From: Drosophila persimilis
Lineage: Eukaryota > Arthropoda > Insecta > Diptera > Drosophilidae
Direction of reading: 5' to 3'
Length of the DNA stretch: 64,000 nt
Assembly (NCBI RefSeq): GCF_003286085.1
Contig: NW_020825289.1
Location: 2,170,001-2,234,000 of the forward strand
The position numbers and the translations under genes are program-made. Every line of letters starts with the position of its first letter. Position 1 is the stretch's first letter. This document shows positions 20,873-32,218 of the stretch, piece by piece. The notes beneath the pieces were generated by a model that saw only the letters and a program-made list of their open reading frames with translations, searched no databases and was not told where the DNA came from.

Positions 20873-21886
20873 ATGGAATTCGCTGTGGTCTGCGCCAAAA
20901 AAACCTGCAAGAAGTAGATCACTCACGATCAGCCGAATGTCCCCTGCTGGCTCTGCGATAGCGTAGTCCACGCAAAATGCGCGGGATTTTCTGGCCTCGT
21001 GAGTGATGCTATAGCCAAACGTAATGGCTTGCATTACAGTTGCGAGGCATGCCGTGCGGTGGAGAAAGACATGGTGGCTTTCATGAGGCAGACGCGGAGT
21101 GGCTTTAAGGAGCTGACCGTTGGTTTCAAAAACCAATACGATCGGCTCCTAGCCATGGAGGCTCAGTTTAGCGGTTTAAAACTGCTGAATGAGTCTCCGA
21201 GGCGCAAAAAGGTCACTCCGCGGGACCTGCAAGTGCCAACCGTCACTCAGCCGTGCGCCGCCGAAAAACTGACTCCGACCACTCCAAGTGTGCAGCAGTT
21301 GATCTCGTTTGCCACTCCAAAGGCAACGAAAGCTGCTGGCGATGCAGATTCGGTAGCCGAATTCATCGCCTCGGAGAATGTGCAGCCAAGTACGTCTGCA
21401 GCGTCCGTGTCCGTGGTGTCCGCAAGTTCACTAGTTGTCCCGTCTATCCCGATCCCACCAGTAAATAGACGTTCCGGACCTCCGGATATTGCCACCACAG
21501 GTACTAGACCTGTGGTGACTAAACCACTGGTGGGAGTCCCACCAAAACGACAAGTTTTTGTTTCACGGCTGGCCCCTGACCTCACATCTAATGATGTAAC
21601 TGCTTTCATTCAAAGCAAAATAAAAGCCGTGGGTTTAAAGGTGGAGAAATTTAACTTCTCTTATGCCAGGGAGATAGCGTCGTTTAAGATAAGCATCTCC
21701 CCAACTCAATTTGACACCATTTGCTCCACCAAATTTTGGCCGGAGCATTTGGTGGTGAAGGAGTTTAAGGCTAAGAAGAAGAATAGGCCCCCCATATCGC
21801 TTCCAAATCTTTCCAGCGTGCCACCCTCAACCTCAACTTCCTCTTCCTCAACTTCCCGTCTTGCTCCAACCTTTCCAAAAAACTAA
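20873..21886 (+). pseudogene. LINE ORF1: PHD-like finger plus RRM-like nucleic-acid-binding domain
   Basis: The ATG at 20873 opens a Cys/His finger (VCAKKTC, CWLCD, HAKC, CEAC), typical of CR1/Jockey-type ORF1. An in-frame TAG at 20915-20917 falls inside the finger; the related copy at about 60030 has GAG there. Downstream, open from 21000: MRQTRSGFKELTVGF, a Ser/Thr/Pro-rich linker, then a basic domain (QVFVSRLAPDLTSNDVTAFI, KISISPTQFD) resembling the RRM-like fold of LINE ORF1 proteins, and a Ser/Thr tail. The role is RNA binding and nuclear delivery of the LINE particle. Confidence 0.75.
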
Positions 21887-21899
21887 CTTTTCTTTTAGT

Positions 21900-24506
21900 A
21901 ACCTATCAGAATGTAAGAGGCTTGCGTTGTAAGCTCAGCATTCTTTTCCGGGATAGTGTTGCATGTGCTTCCGACGTTATTGTGTTTACTGAAACCTGGT
22001 TAAGGCCGGACATTCTTAGATCCGAGGTTTTGGCAGGTCGGTACACAACTTTTAGAAAGGACCGTTCGTCTCGACGAACACTTCACAGTCCAAGTTCAAA
22101 AGGAACTGGAATTCCTGTGTGTAAAACTGATTCTTCCCGCTTTCGCTATATTCATTACTTGCTCGTATATCCCACCTTCTTCGGATATTTCAATTTATGA
22201 GCAGCACTTGTCCGCTTTAACCGCTGTTTCTTCCTCGCTATCTGATAAAGATCGTATGATAGTTCTTGGTGACTTCAACTTGCCAGGAACTGTTTGGTCT
22301 TCGGTAAACGAGTCTAGTATCCTAGTGCCCATGTCACGACATGACTTTGTTGACGGCTTGCTTGACCTGTCCCTGTCTCAAGTCAATCATGTGAAAAATT
22401 CCTTGGGTCGATTGCTTGATCTATGCTTTGTATCGGATCCGACCATAGTGTTGTTAACCCGAGCCCTTCCGCTCACTATACCTGAAGACGCCTACCACCC
22501 TACTTTCGAGGTGTCGCTAGATATAGGACCAACTGTATTGGATCGGTCGAGTAGACTACCTGAACGTGTCCGCTGCTTTCGTAAAGCCGAGTTTGCGAAG
22601 CTTAATAACCTAATTAGGGATATTGATTGGTCCGCTTTGTACTTGTGCACTGATGTCACAAAAGGCACAAACATTTTTTACAATGCTCTTGGCACAAACT
22701 TTTCAGTTCATAATGCTCAATGCTATAAGAACTACCTATCTCGTTGCAGGATACGTTTTTCTCAGGACCCTAAACAGTTTCACTGCTTCGTAAACAGTAA
22801 GCGTAGAACGTCCGCACACCCATCCTCGCTATCATTTTGTAATACGTCGGCAAATAATGATCAGGCAATTGCCGAAATTTTTTGCCCAGTTTTTCCAAAC
22901 CACCTATTCTGAGGAACGCTACTCTGATCAACCGTACCCATACGGATTACCGAGGTCGAACGGCATTTTCAGTCCCTTGTTAAATGAATATTCCCTACTT
23001 CAAGATCTTCGACTAGTTAAGCCGGTGTTTTCACCGGGTCCAGACGGGGTTCCAGGTTGTGTACTCAGGTACTGCGCCGAGGCTCTGTGTGGACCATTGC
23101 TTAAACTATTCACCCTGTCCATTGATTCCTCTTGCTTCCTCCCAATCTGGAAGGAATCGTTTATAATTCCTCTCCATAAAAAAGGTAGCAAGTCTGATGC
23201 AAAAAATTATAGAGGTATAGCAAAGTTATCCGCTATTCCCAAATTGTTTGAGAAGGTTTTATCTCCGCAGTTGCAACATCTCTGCAAGTCACTTATATCT
23301 CCAACTCAGCATGGATTTATAAGGCGGCGATCAACCACCACGAACTTGTTAGAGTTTACCTCTTTCATTATTAAAGGCTTTCAAGGTAACTTACAGACGG
23401 ATGTTATTTACACCGACTTTAGTAAAGCATTCGACTCTGTAAACCATTCCCTTTTAGCACATAAACTTGACCTTTTAGGGTTTCCGCCCAACCTCCTGAG
23501 ATGGATTTCTAGCTATCTTTGTTCTAGGTCTCAAAGAGTCCTCTTCAAAAACTCCCTCTCTTTACCAGTAAAGGTTTCTTCGGGAGTACCACAGGGCAGC
23601 CATCTAGGCCCCTTACTCTTCACACTCTTTATTAATGACTTGCCTTCAGTATTAACATGCTCTCGAGTACTTATGTATGCGGATAATGTTAAACTCTGTG
23701 TCCAGTACAAGGACATTTCATTTCATTCTCGCTTGCAATCCGATCTCAATAGCTTTCAGTCATGGTGTTGTGCAAACTTGTTACACCTTAATGCCTCGAA
23801 ATGCAAAGTTATGACCTTTCATCGTTCTAGCCCTTTGTTGGCTCCCTACACCCTATTTGGGGGTTCTCTTGAGAGAATTACCCTGGTGGATGATCTGGGT
23901 GTTATGTTAGACCCCAAGTTAAAGTTTTCCGAACACATTTCTACCATGGTAAATAAGGCCATGGGCGTGCTTGGGTTTATAAAGAGGTGGTCAAAGGAAT
24001 TTGACGACCCCTATATAACAAAGACTCTCTATACCTCGCTTGTTCGTCCGATCTTAGAATACGGCTCCTGTGTATGGTGCCCTCAGTACAAAGTACACCA
24101 GGACCGTATAGAATCAGTACAAAAAAACTTTTTACTCTTTGCTCTGCGGGGCCTTAACTGGGATGCGGGTGTAAGACTCCCATCTTACTCTAGTAGACTA
24201 TTATTAGTAAGCCTCCCATCCTTAGTTAACCGTAGAAAAATGCTTGGTGTGATATTTATGCGCAACTTGATCAGGGGTGACATAGACAGCCCTGATCTGT
24301 TGAGCCGCATAAACTTCACGATTCCTATTAGACTGACTAGAAACTTTATAACGTTGTTCCTTCAACTTTGTAGATCGAATTATTCCTTGCATGAACCGCT
24401 TAGGGTCTTATGCTCGGATTATAATTCCCTCTACCATATTATATCCTCCACTAATTCTCTTCCTCTTATTAAATTACTAATCCTTACACACCTTTCTAGT
24501 AATTAG
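21900..24506 (+). pseudogene. LINE ORF2: apurinic-type endonuclease and reverse transcriptase
   Basis: Endonuclease motifs: YQNVRGLR, FTETWL, GDFNLPG and a late Asp-x-x-His (DAYHPTF). RT motifs: IPLHKKG, NYRGIAKLS, QHGFIRRRSTTTNLL, YTDFSKAFDSVNH, SGVPQGSHLGPLLF, then LMYADNVKLC. The last is the catalytic box with the second Asp changed to Asn. Frame breaks near 22200 and 22860-22910 divide it into three pieces; the RT frame (22857-24506) is open. The C-terminal region has LYTSLVRPILEYGSCVW. This copy should be inactive. Confidence 0.85.
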
Positions 24507-24789
24507 TAATTGTAGTGGTATTTGTATTTTGTATTTTATTGCATGCTTAATTTCTTAATAAGTTTAGTGCTAATTTTCCTCGAATGTTAGTCTAATATCT
24601 ATCTTTCTTGCATGTTCGCGTTTGGTTCGGCTACGCACCGCGCGTCATGCGGCTGCGTTTTGCCTGGGATCCGCGCGTAACAGCCTTCTGCTGGTGTCAC
24701 ACGGGCCACTTGACGGTGCAGTAATTGCATCGCCTCTTGATAGATGCAGTCATAGCATGTCAACGTCAAAAAAAAAAATAAAAAAAAAA

Positions 24790-25457
24790 TTCGAGAGGAA
24801 TTTAATAAGGCCCATAATGAATTGGAGGCTCTCGATCAAAACGAGATTGGGAATGAGCTGCGCGAAATCTTCGATACTCTTTTCATATCGTTGAAAGCTG
24901 AGTTGCTGGCTGCTGTTGAAGTAAGCCAGTCTCACGCCGCTGCCTATTCTACGACTCTGCCAAGCCATTCCGGACATAGTACCATCATCATGGCTCACAA
25001 GCAGCGACTTCCTGAGCTGCAGGTGCCTAAGTTTTCTGGTGGATACGTCGAGTTCTCGGATTTTATGGCAATGTTCAAATCGGTGATTGAAGCGGATGCG
25101 GATCTCAGTGACATCGAGAAATTCCAGCACCTTCGCTCTTGCCTCGCTGATGCGGCTTTGGATTCGGTTCGATCGTTGGAGCTCTCCAGTGCCAATTATC
25201 GTGCGGCTCTGGATATACTTAATAAACGCTTTAATAACAAAAGACTTGTTTTCCAGGCACACATCAAGAAGATTCTTGGGCTAAAGAGGGTAGACTCGCC
25301 TTCTGCTAAAAGGCTTCGGGAGTTTTCGGATGCAGTCAATTTACACATGCGAGCGTTGCAGACATTGGGAACTGCTGAGGAGATTTCAGGATTCATGGTT
25401 ATCAACATGCTGCTGCAGAAGTTGGATTCAAAGACGCAGACCAAATGGGAGGAGCAC
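24790..25457 (+). pseudogene. gag: X gag central part (DUF1759-type capsid region)
   Basis: Resumes right after the LINE tail with AHNELEALDQNEIG, then LPELQVPKFSGGYVEFSDFM, FQHLRSCL, NNKRLVFQAHIKKIL and QTKWEEHTS. It aligns by eye with Z gag (45517-44695). The frame is open. It ends at about 25457, where integrase sequence begins. Confidence 0.75.
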
Positions 25458-25848
25458 ACATCGTCGGACTACTTAGAGTTGGAGGTCGTCTTGGCAACTC
25501 ATCGCTAGGATTTGACGCTCAGCACCCGCTCATTCTGCCAAAGGGACATTCCCTTACCTTTGCGCTGATAAGATATTATCATGAAAGAAACCTCCATGCC
25601 GGACCTCGCGCCCTGCTATCCAAAATTCGGCTGGAATATTGGCCCATTGGAGGTGTTAAGGCAGTGTCAAGGGTCGTCAGCAGATGTGTGAGCTGCTTCA
25701 GGACTAGGCCGCGCATGGTCGAACACATCATGGGAGACCTACCTAAGGAACGTTTGGAAGGATCTCGAGCTTTTGAAGTCACTGGAGTAGATTACTGTGG
25801 ACCTTTTTTCTACCGATCAGAAATCTGCACAAGGCCTCCGATCAAGTG
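25458..25848 (+). pseudogene. pol: Misplaced X integrase N-terminal piece within gag
   Basis: Reads VGLLRVGGRLGNSSLGFDAQHP, then a zinc region (HERNLHAGPRALLS, CVSCF), HIMGDLPKERL and the start of the catalytic core (GVDYCGPFFYRSE), then stops. It sits between the gag capsid region and the gag knuckles in the same orientation, where this part of pol never belongs. The right joint (AAGTG/GCAATAGTGG) has a 1-2 bp overlap at most. Confidence 0.75.
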
Positions 25849-26412
25849 GCAATAGTGGAAAATGTCGAGTATGCGGCGGTAGGCATCATAGTTTGTTGCA
25901 CTTCGATAGTATACAGCCCACAACACAAGGCTGCTCAGGTATTACTCCTCCCGATCTGGCCGTTCAACCGGACACTCTTTTCGTTGCTCAAAATTCTGCT
26001 AGCAGCTCGTCTCTACCTTCGTCTACCTCTCTTGCTGCCCAAGGTCTTCACTCTGATGTCGTGCTTCTGGCTACAGCCGTGGTTCTCGTGAAGAATCGGT
26101 CTGGCGTTTTAGTTCCTTGTCGTGCCATCTTAGATTCAGGATCGCAGCTGCATCTCGTCACATCCAGGTTCGCCCAGCAGCTTCAGCTTAGGAGAACTCA
26201 ATCGTCTGCACTTGTGTCTGGGCTGGGCGATACCAGCGTTTCTACTGAGGGATCCACCATAAGAATTTGTATGCATTCTCGCACCTCTGCTTACACAACT
26301 ACGCTTACTGCTCTCATCGCCCCCACGATTACCGATTCTCAACCAAGTTTGACAGTAAATGTATCCGATTGGAGTATTCCATCTAACATTCAGCTCGCTG
26401 ATCCTGCATTTT
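25849..26412 (+). pseudogene. gag: X gag knuckle and protease N-terminal half
   Basis: Starts in the last knuckle (GKCRVCGGRHHSLLHF), then a Ser/Ala/Gln linker and the protease: AVVLVKNRSGVLVPCRAIL, active site LDSGSQLHLV, and VNVSDWSIPSNIQLADPAF. The DINE element begins at 26413. The frame is open. It is nearly identical to the X copy 2 sequence at 51070-50465. Confidence 0.8.
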
Positions 26413-27520
26413 TATACCCGATACTCAAAATGAGTATTGGGGTATATTAGATTTGTGGTAAAAGTGGATGTGTGTAACGTCCAGAAGGAATCGTTTCCGA
26501 CCCTATAAAGTATATATATTCTTGATCAGCATCAATAGCCGAGTCGATTGAGCCCTGTCTGTCTGTCCGTCCGTCCGTCTGTCCGTCTGTCCGTCCCCTT
26601 CAGCGCCTAATGCTCAAAGACTATAAGAGCTAGAGCAACGATGTTTTGGATCCAGACTTCTGTAATATGTCACTGCTCCAAAAATATTTCAAAACTTTGC
26701 CCCGCCCACTTCCGCCCCCACAAAGGGCGAAAATCTGTGGCATCCACAATTTTAAAGATACGATAAAACCAAAAACGCAGAATCGTAGAGAATGACCATA
26801 TCTTTTAGACTGCAGAATCTGAACTGGATCGTATTATTATTATAGCCAGCATCAAGAAAACAATTTCATTTTTTCTCGCCCTGTCTCTCTCTAACACACA
26901 GGTAGCATAGGCGGCTTTGCTTAGAGTAAAACATTAGCGCCTAGATCTCAGAGACTATAAAAGCTAGAGCAGCCAAATTTGGTATCCACACTCCTAATAT
27001 ATCGGACCGAGACGAGTTTGTTTCAAAATTTCGCCACACCCCCTTCCGCCCCCGCAAAGGATGCAAATCTGGGGATATTCACAAATCTCAGAGACTATTA
27101 AAGCTAGAGTAACCAAATCTGGTATCCGCACTTCTGTTAGATCTCACTATAAAACCTTTATCTCAAAATTTCGCCCCACCCCCTTCCGCCCCCACAAAGG
27201 ACGAAAATCTGTTGCATCCACAATATTGCAGATTTGAGAAAACTAAAAACGCAGAATCATAGATAACGACCATATCTATCAGATTGCTGAATCTGGATCA
27301 GATCAGATCATTTTTATAGCCAAAGGAAACAAATCAATTTGCAGTGGCTACGCAGCGCGTGACGTCACGCTCAGACTGATTTTCTGTCTCTCTCGCACGC
27401 TCTCTTTGTCGTGTCGTTTAATATTAGCGGCGTCTGCCGGAGGAGAGCCATACTGACTTAGTATCGGGTATAACCGTAGAGTTGCGGTGTCCGCAGCAAC
27501 TCACAACGTTCCACCTCGTT
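26413..27520 (+). mobile_element. DINE-1-like (Helentron-type) element, copy A
   Basis: The 5' end TATACCCGATACTC forms a near-palindrome (26413-26446). The next 200 bp closely resemble DINE-1/INE-1 (GTTTCCGACC, AGTATATATATTCTTGATCAG, AGCCGAGTCGATTGAGCC) including the CTGTCCGT microsatellite. Inside are three diverged blocks of about 145 bp (26607-26755, 26942-27082, 27083-27224). The 3' end carries TATCGGGTATA, a hairpin at 27480-27501 and a tail ending CCTCGTT. No coding capacity. No target duplication is seen, as expected for Helentrons. Confidence 0.85.
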
Positions 27521-28250
27521 CAATCCTCAACGGGTTGGATAAAACTCTTCGTATATTTTGGGAAGTCGAGAGTTGTGTGGAGGCTGGGTTGAATATCAAA
27601 GAAGAAGAAGATTGTGAAGCACATTTCGTAAGCCACCTTTCACGGTTGCCATCCGGGGAGTATGCAGTTCGTCTGCCACTAAATAACAATACTGATCGTT
27701 TAGGAGAATCTTATGCTCAGGCTTATCGACGGTTCATCAGTCTGGAGCGAAAACTAGAGCGTAATCCTACACTCAAGGAGCGGTATTCCGCCTTTATGAG
27801 GGAGTACATTGATTTGCATCATATGCGCCAAGTCAACCCTGATTCCCGTACATCAACTGGATATTCTCTAAATGATGTGATGATGACAGGCCCTGTTATT
27901 CAGCCTGCATTGTTTAACATATTGATTCGCTTTCGAACATATCCAGTCGCTCTCACTGGGGACATTTGTAAAATGTACCGCTGCGTACGAGTGTCTCCAC
28001 CTAACAATTTGTATTAGTGCATCCTATGGCGAGATTCCATCGAGTCCGAGGTTCAAGTCTACACATTAGACACCGTCACATACGGGATGAGGCCTGCATC
28101 ATTTTTAGCGGTCCACGCAATGCAATCCCTCTTGGCTCAGCTGCTCTGCGGCAGGAGTTTAACGTGGATGACCCTATTTCGGGCGGTAATTCGGTCGCAC
28201 AGGTCATGGACAAGATGCACCAAACATCAGCTTTACTGTCCCGTGGTAAT
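27521..28250 (+). pseudogene. pol: X protease remnant, protease-RT linker and RT N-terminal half
   Basis: CAATCCTCAACGGGTTG resumes the host frame after the DINE, then jumps by deletion to LDKTLRIFWEVESC. It continues with the linker, LNNNTDRLGESY and LERKLERNPTLKERYSAFM. A second deletion removes the YFLPHHCVLKE part. RT then reads TSTGYSLNDVMMTGPVIQP and LTGDICKMYRCVRV, with a CAG-to-TAG stop at 28015-28017 relative to X copy 2. The catalytic box reads EFNVDDPISGG, with Asn in place of the usual Tyr/Phe. It ends at the second DINE insertion. Confidence 0.8.
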
Positions 28251-29239
28251 TATACCCGATACTCAAAATGAGTATTGGGGTATATTAGATTTGTGGTAAA
28301 GGTGGATGTGTGTAACGTCCAGAAGGAATCGTTTCCGACAACATAAAGTATATATATTCTTGATCAGCATCAATAGCCGAGTCGATTGAGCCATGTCTGT
28401 CTGTCCGTCTGTCCGTCCCTATTAGCGCCTAGTGCTCAAAGACTATAAGAGCTAGAGCAACGGTGTTTTGGATCCAGACTTCTGTGATATGTCACTGCTA
28501 CAAAAATATTTCAAAACTTCACCCCGCCCACTTCCGCCCCCACAAAGGACGAACGTCTGTGGCATCCACAATTTCGACGAAACGAGAAAACCAAAAAGCC
28601 AGAATCGTAGAGAATGACCATATCTTATAGACTGCAGAATCTGAATTGGATCGTATTATTATTATAGCCAGCATCAAGAAAACAATTTCATTTTTTCTCG
28701 CCCTGTCTCTCTTTAACACACACGTAGCATAGGCGGCTTTGCTTAGAGTAAAACATTAGCGCCTAGATCTCAAAGACTATAAAAGCTAGAGCAACCAAAT
28801 TCGGTATCCACACTCCTAAGATATCGGACCGAGACGAGTTTGTTTCAAAATTTCGCCACACCTCTTCCGCCCCCGCAAAGGACGAAAATCTGGGGATATT
28901 CACAAATCTCAGAGACTATTAACGCTAGAGTAACCAAATTTGGTATCCGCACTCCTGTTAGATCTCACTATAAAACGTATATCTCAAAATTTCGCCTTAC
29001 CGCCTTCCGCCCCCCCAAAGGATCATTTTTATAGCCAACGGGAACAAAAACATTTGCAGTGGCTACGCAGCGCCCGACGTCACGCTCAGATTGATTTTCT
29101 GTCTCTCTCGCACGCACTCTTTGTCGTGTCGTTTAATATTAGCGGCGTCTGCCGGATGATCAGTATGGCTCTCCTCCTAAGTATAGGTATAAATGTAGAG
29201 TTGCGGTGTACGCAGCAACTCACAACGTTCCCCCTCGTT
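28251..29239 (+). mobile_element. DINE-1-like element, copy C
   Basis: Same termini and blocks as copy A but with an internal deletion in the third block (the sequence jumps from CCCCCCCAAAGGA to TCATTTTTATAGCC near 29024). It is inserted between RT coding halves: GTGGTAAT on the left and TTAGACTTAGG on the right rejoin when compared with X copy 2, which lacks this insertion. Confidence 0.85.
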
Positions 29240-29928
29240 TTAGACTTAGGAAATGGTGCTCCAGTCACCAGGAAGTACTTGAGGGAACCCTTGAAGTTGA
29301 CATAGAGAAGTTCCTAAAGTTTAATGATGGAAGTGACATAGCCAAAACTCTCGGCTTAGCGTGGGACCCTGCTTCGGATCAGCTGCTTTTTGCCTTGTCC
29401 GCACTGGACACTAACTCAAAGCCATCAAAGCGGTCGGTTTTATCTACGATTGCGCGGTTCTACGACCCTCTTGGATTGATAAATCCAGTCATTGTCAGGT
29501 GCAAAATCTTCCTTCAGCAGCTTTGGAGAGAAAATTTGGATTGGGATGAACGCCTACCCTCAGCGTTGCATTCAACTTGGATGGACTTGAGAAATAGTTT
29601 TGCAAGCATTTCTCGGATCTCATTTCCTCGCTTGGTTCTTCGTTCTAATGTGGCTACAGAAGTTCACGGATTCTGTGATGCCAGCTTAGAAGCATATGGC
29701 GCTTGCGTGTATGTCGTGTACAGGGATGCCCAGTCTTCGAGCCACGTTTTGTGCTCAAAGTCGCGAGTGGCGCCGCTAAAGACTATATCGATTCTTGCGA
29801 AAATCATGCAGAATGTAAAGGACATGGGAATCTTTACAGGTCGGTTCTATTGCTGGTCGAATTCGTCAACAGCATTATCTTGGATTAGGGACGAGCCAGC
29901 TAAATTTCAAGTTTTCGTGGCAAATCGA
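29240..29928 (+). pseudogene. pol: X RT C-terminal part and RNase H
   Basis: Open frame from LRKWCSSHQEVLEG through DIAKTLGLAWDP, RFYDPLGLINPVIV, HGFCDASLEAYGA and SKSRVAPLKT to YCWSNSSTALSW. The RNase H aspartate of WSDS is Asn here, while X copy 2 keeps WSDS. Coding stops at AAATCGA (29928), where the gypsy element G1 begins. Confidence 0.8.
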
Positions 29929-30485
29929 TCCGGTTGGCGGTGTTCGTTGTCCATTCTGGCGGAGCCACCGTCCAACGGGCGGCGTACTCGGCAGCAGATG
30001 GCTCGTACGCCTCGGGCGTCGGAGTGATTTGTGTTGACGTCTCCGCGTAGTCGTCAAATTCCATGGGTTCGTCGGCGTTGGGGTCCTCGTTAGGGGTAGT
30101 GGTCATTGGTATCTGCCAATACCCGTTTTTCAGGTCTAGGGTCGTGATGAAGTGGGCATTTCGGAGTCGCTCCAGAACGCTCGTTTAGCTGCCGATAATC
30201 TACACACATGCGCCATCTCTCGTCCTTTTTGCGGACCAGGACGATTGGCGCGCTGTGGGGGCTCCGGGACGGTACGATTAGGTCCTCAGCTATCAGTTGG
30301 TCGACCTGTTCATCGATGATCCGCCGTTGGCTGGATTTTTCGGGTAGTACCGCTGTTTTATGGGTCGGTTGTCCCTTATGACGATGGTGTGTTCCGTCAG
30401 ATCCGTCGTTCCTCGGAGGCCCGCGAGTGTTGGCAGTTCCTCGTCTAGAAATTTCCGTATTTTCGGGGCGATGTCGGGAGGCCAT
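29929..30485 (-). pseudogene. pol: G1 pol: RT N-terminal fragment
   Basis: Reads IIDEQVDQLIAEDLIVPSRS, then PHSAPIVLVRKKDERWRMCV and DYRQLNERS (gypsy-type RT fingers). After a frame change comes LKNGYWQIPM, and the frame then passes into an unrelated acidic stretch (DPNADEPMEFDDY) by deletion. There is no catalytic YxDD box. The element ends at 29929. Confidence 0.75.
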
Positions 30486-31939
30486 GGGTCGGAGATTCGT
30501 TCCGAATCGTCCTCGGGTGGGTCGTCAATTCCTGTGGCAGTGATCGCCTTTCCCGGTTCCTGCCTGAGAGGACGCGGGAGTAGCGGGTCGGTCGGTGTCG
30601 TAGGGGCCGTCTTCGCGTCGAGGGCGGTGTCGACGCGTTCGTGGGCCAGGGTGGCGGTCGGAGGTGGTACCTCGAGCGCCTGGCTGCTGCGTGGCGGCTG
30701 TCGTTGCTGGGGCCGGGTTGTCTTCTGGAGGGGCGTCTTGGGCTCCTTTCCCTTCGTTGGTGGAACCGCGTCGGTGCCCTCGGGAGACCGGCTCGCTTTC
30801 TTCGTGGCTCTGCTTAGTTTTGGGTTTCTCGGAGTGGGCCTGGGGCTGGTGTGCCTCGTTGTGGCCATGGGTTCTGTGTTCCTTGTTCCTTGTGCTCTTG
30901 TCTCGTGTCGTGGCGGGGAATTCGTTGGCGGCGGAGGTCTCGAGTTCGTGGGTCCGGGGGCGTGTACTTGGCTGGCGGTGATAATCGGCGTGTTTGGGAT
31001 GGGGCGTTGGGGGCCTTGGAGATGGAGGCGTGTGGCGCCACATTGTATTGTGGTTTCATAGATCCGGCTAAGTTCCTTGGCTTCGTCGTACCCGGCGTGA
31101 TGCATGAGCAACCGGAGCTCGATGACGAAGTCCTTGAACGGTTCGCCCACCGCTTGTTTGCGGTCCCTGATCTGGTCTTCCAATTGCTCGAAGTACTGGG
31201 GAGCAGGAAAAAGGCTAGGAATTCCTGGTGGAAATCGGCCCATGAGGCGCTCTGGAGTCGTGTGGTGCGGAACCAACGGTTGGCTCGGTCGGTGAGGAGC
31301 TCTGCCATGGCTCGCGGCACGTAGTTCATGTCTACCCCGTACGAGAGGAACACGCTCTTCCAGTAGTTCGACGAACGACAGTGGGTCTTCCTGCCCGTCG
31401 AACTGGATTCCCCAATTTCGGATCCGTTCCGCCATCTGTGCGGCGTGACTGTAGTAATGGCCGCCTGTGGGGCCATTTCCTCCTGCTGTCGGCAAGATCA
31501 TTCACATGGGCGAAGGCCTTGGCTCCGGGGGCGGGGGCTTCGGTAGATCTTCGCCGGTTATCGATGTCGGTGAGGTGCTGGCTTTGCCCTCCATGATTCC
31601 TGGAACTTGTAGGCTGAGTTTGGGGTCCGTCTTCCGCTTCTTTGTTGGTGCTGAGGTGTCGGGCTGGGGTGATCTGGCTCGTCCTGGCGATCTGGCGTAC
31701 TGCCGCTCGAGCTCTGCCAACCTGACCCAGGCATCGTGTTCGAGGGGCCCGGCGACTAGTTCGGCGAAACTCCTCCGCAAATCTTCCACGTTACCCTTGC
31801 GGCTGAATCCGAATTCCTCCGCGAAGGACTCCAGCTCCTCTCGGCGACGTTTGTGTATCCAGCCGGTACTCACCCCTGGGTTGGCGACGAATTCTCCAGT
31901 GTAATACCCACTGGGCTGTTCCTCTGTATGGGATTCCAT
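30293..31939 (-). pseudogene. gag: G1 gag
   Basis: The ATG at 31939 starts MESHTEEQPSGYYTG. An SAP-like motif (RRREELESFAEEFGFSRKGN, then DLRRSF) lies at about residues 30-65. A frame near 31500 continues with the capsid-type core (RIRNWGIQFDGQEDPLSF, then LTDRANRWFRTT in a shifted frame, KQAVGEPFKDFVIELRLLM). A long Pro/Thr/Arg-rich tail leads into DEELPTLAGLRGTTDLTEHT, the run-up to RT. At least two frameshifts are needed. No CCHC knuckle was seen. Confidence 0.65.
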
Positions 31940-32218
31940 CGCTCCGATTGTTGCTCGAGTTGGCTGTTTCGCTGGGCTTGCGCTTTTCCTTCACTAGGGC
32001 ACTGTGTCGAGCTTCGCGGCTGACGCTTCGAATTTCTTCTCGGGGTGACGGCACTGTTCGCGTTTCTCTGTCGCTGTGTCGCGCTTTCTTCTGCTCGTTG
32101 CGCAACTCTTGCCGTTGATATTGCGCGAGGTCGGGGTTTTCTTTGGGTTGTTCTCTTGTGTTCTTGCTATAGTGGCCGTGGGGTTTTATTCCACAAACCC
32201 TCGCTGACGTTCCCATTT

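Larger units (their letters stand above)
20331..24789 (+). mobile_element. CR1/Jockey-superfamily LINE inserted in X gag
   Basis: Nearly full-length non-LTR element: 5' UTR (about 20331-20872), ORF1, ORF2 (endonuclease and RT), 3' UTR and an A-rich tail (AAAAAAAAAATAAAAAAAAA) abutting X gag. The left edge is approximate; TTC may be duplicated at the ends. Shorter copies or fragments of the same family are at 42380-43031, 57419-57650 (minus) and 59700-60536. Clade assignment is from the RT and PHD-type ORF1 and was not tested against a database. Confidence 0.8.

Noticed and set aside
26565..26600. CTGTCCGT microsatellite as an independent repeat or CRISPR-like array
   Set aside because: It is a standard internal part of the DINE-1-type element and present in its copies; no spacers.
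28519..29305. ORFs within DINE copies
   Set aside because: The element is non-autonomous; equivalent frames are broken in other copies.
30360..31061. Plus-strand ORF of 233 codons opposite G1 gag
   Set aside because: Antisense of a Pro/Arg-rich gag region, no motifs.
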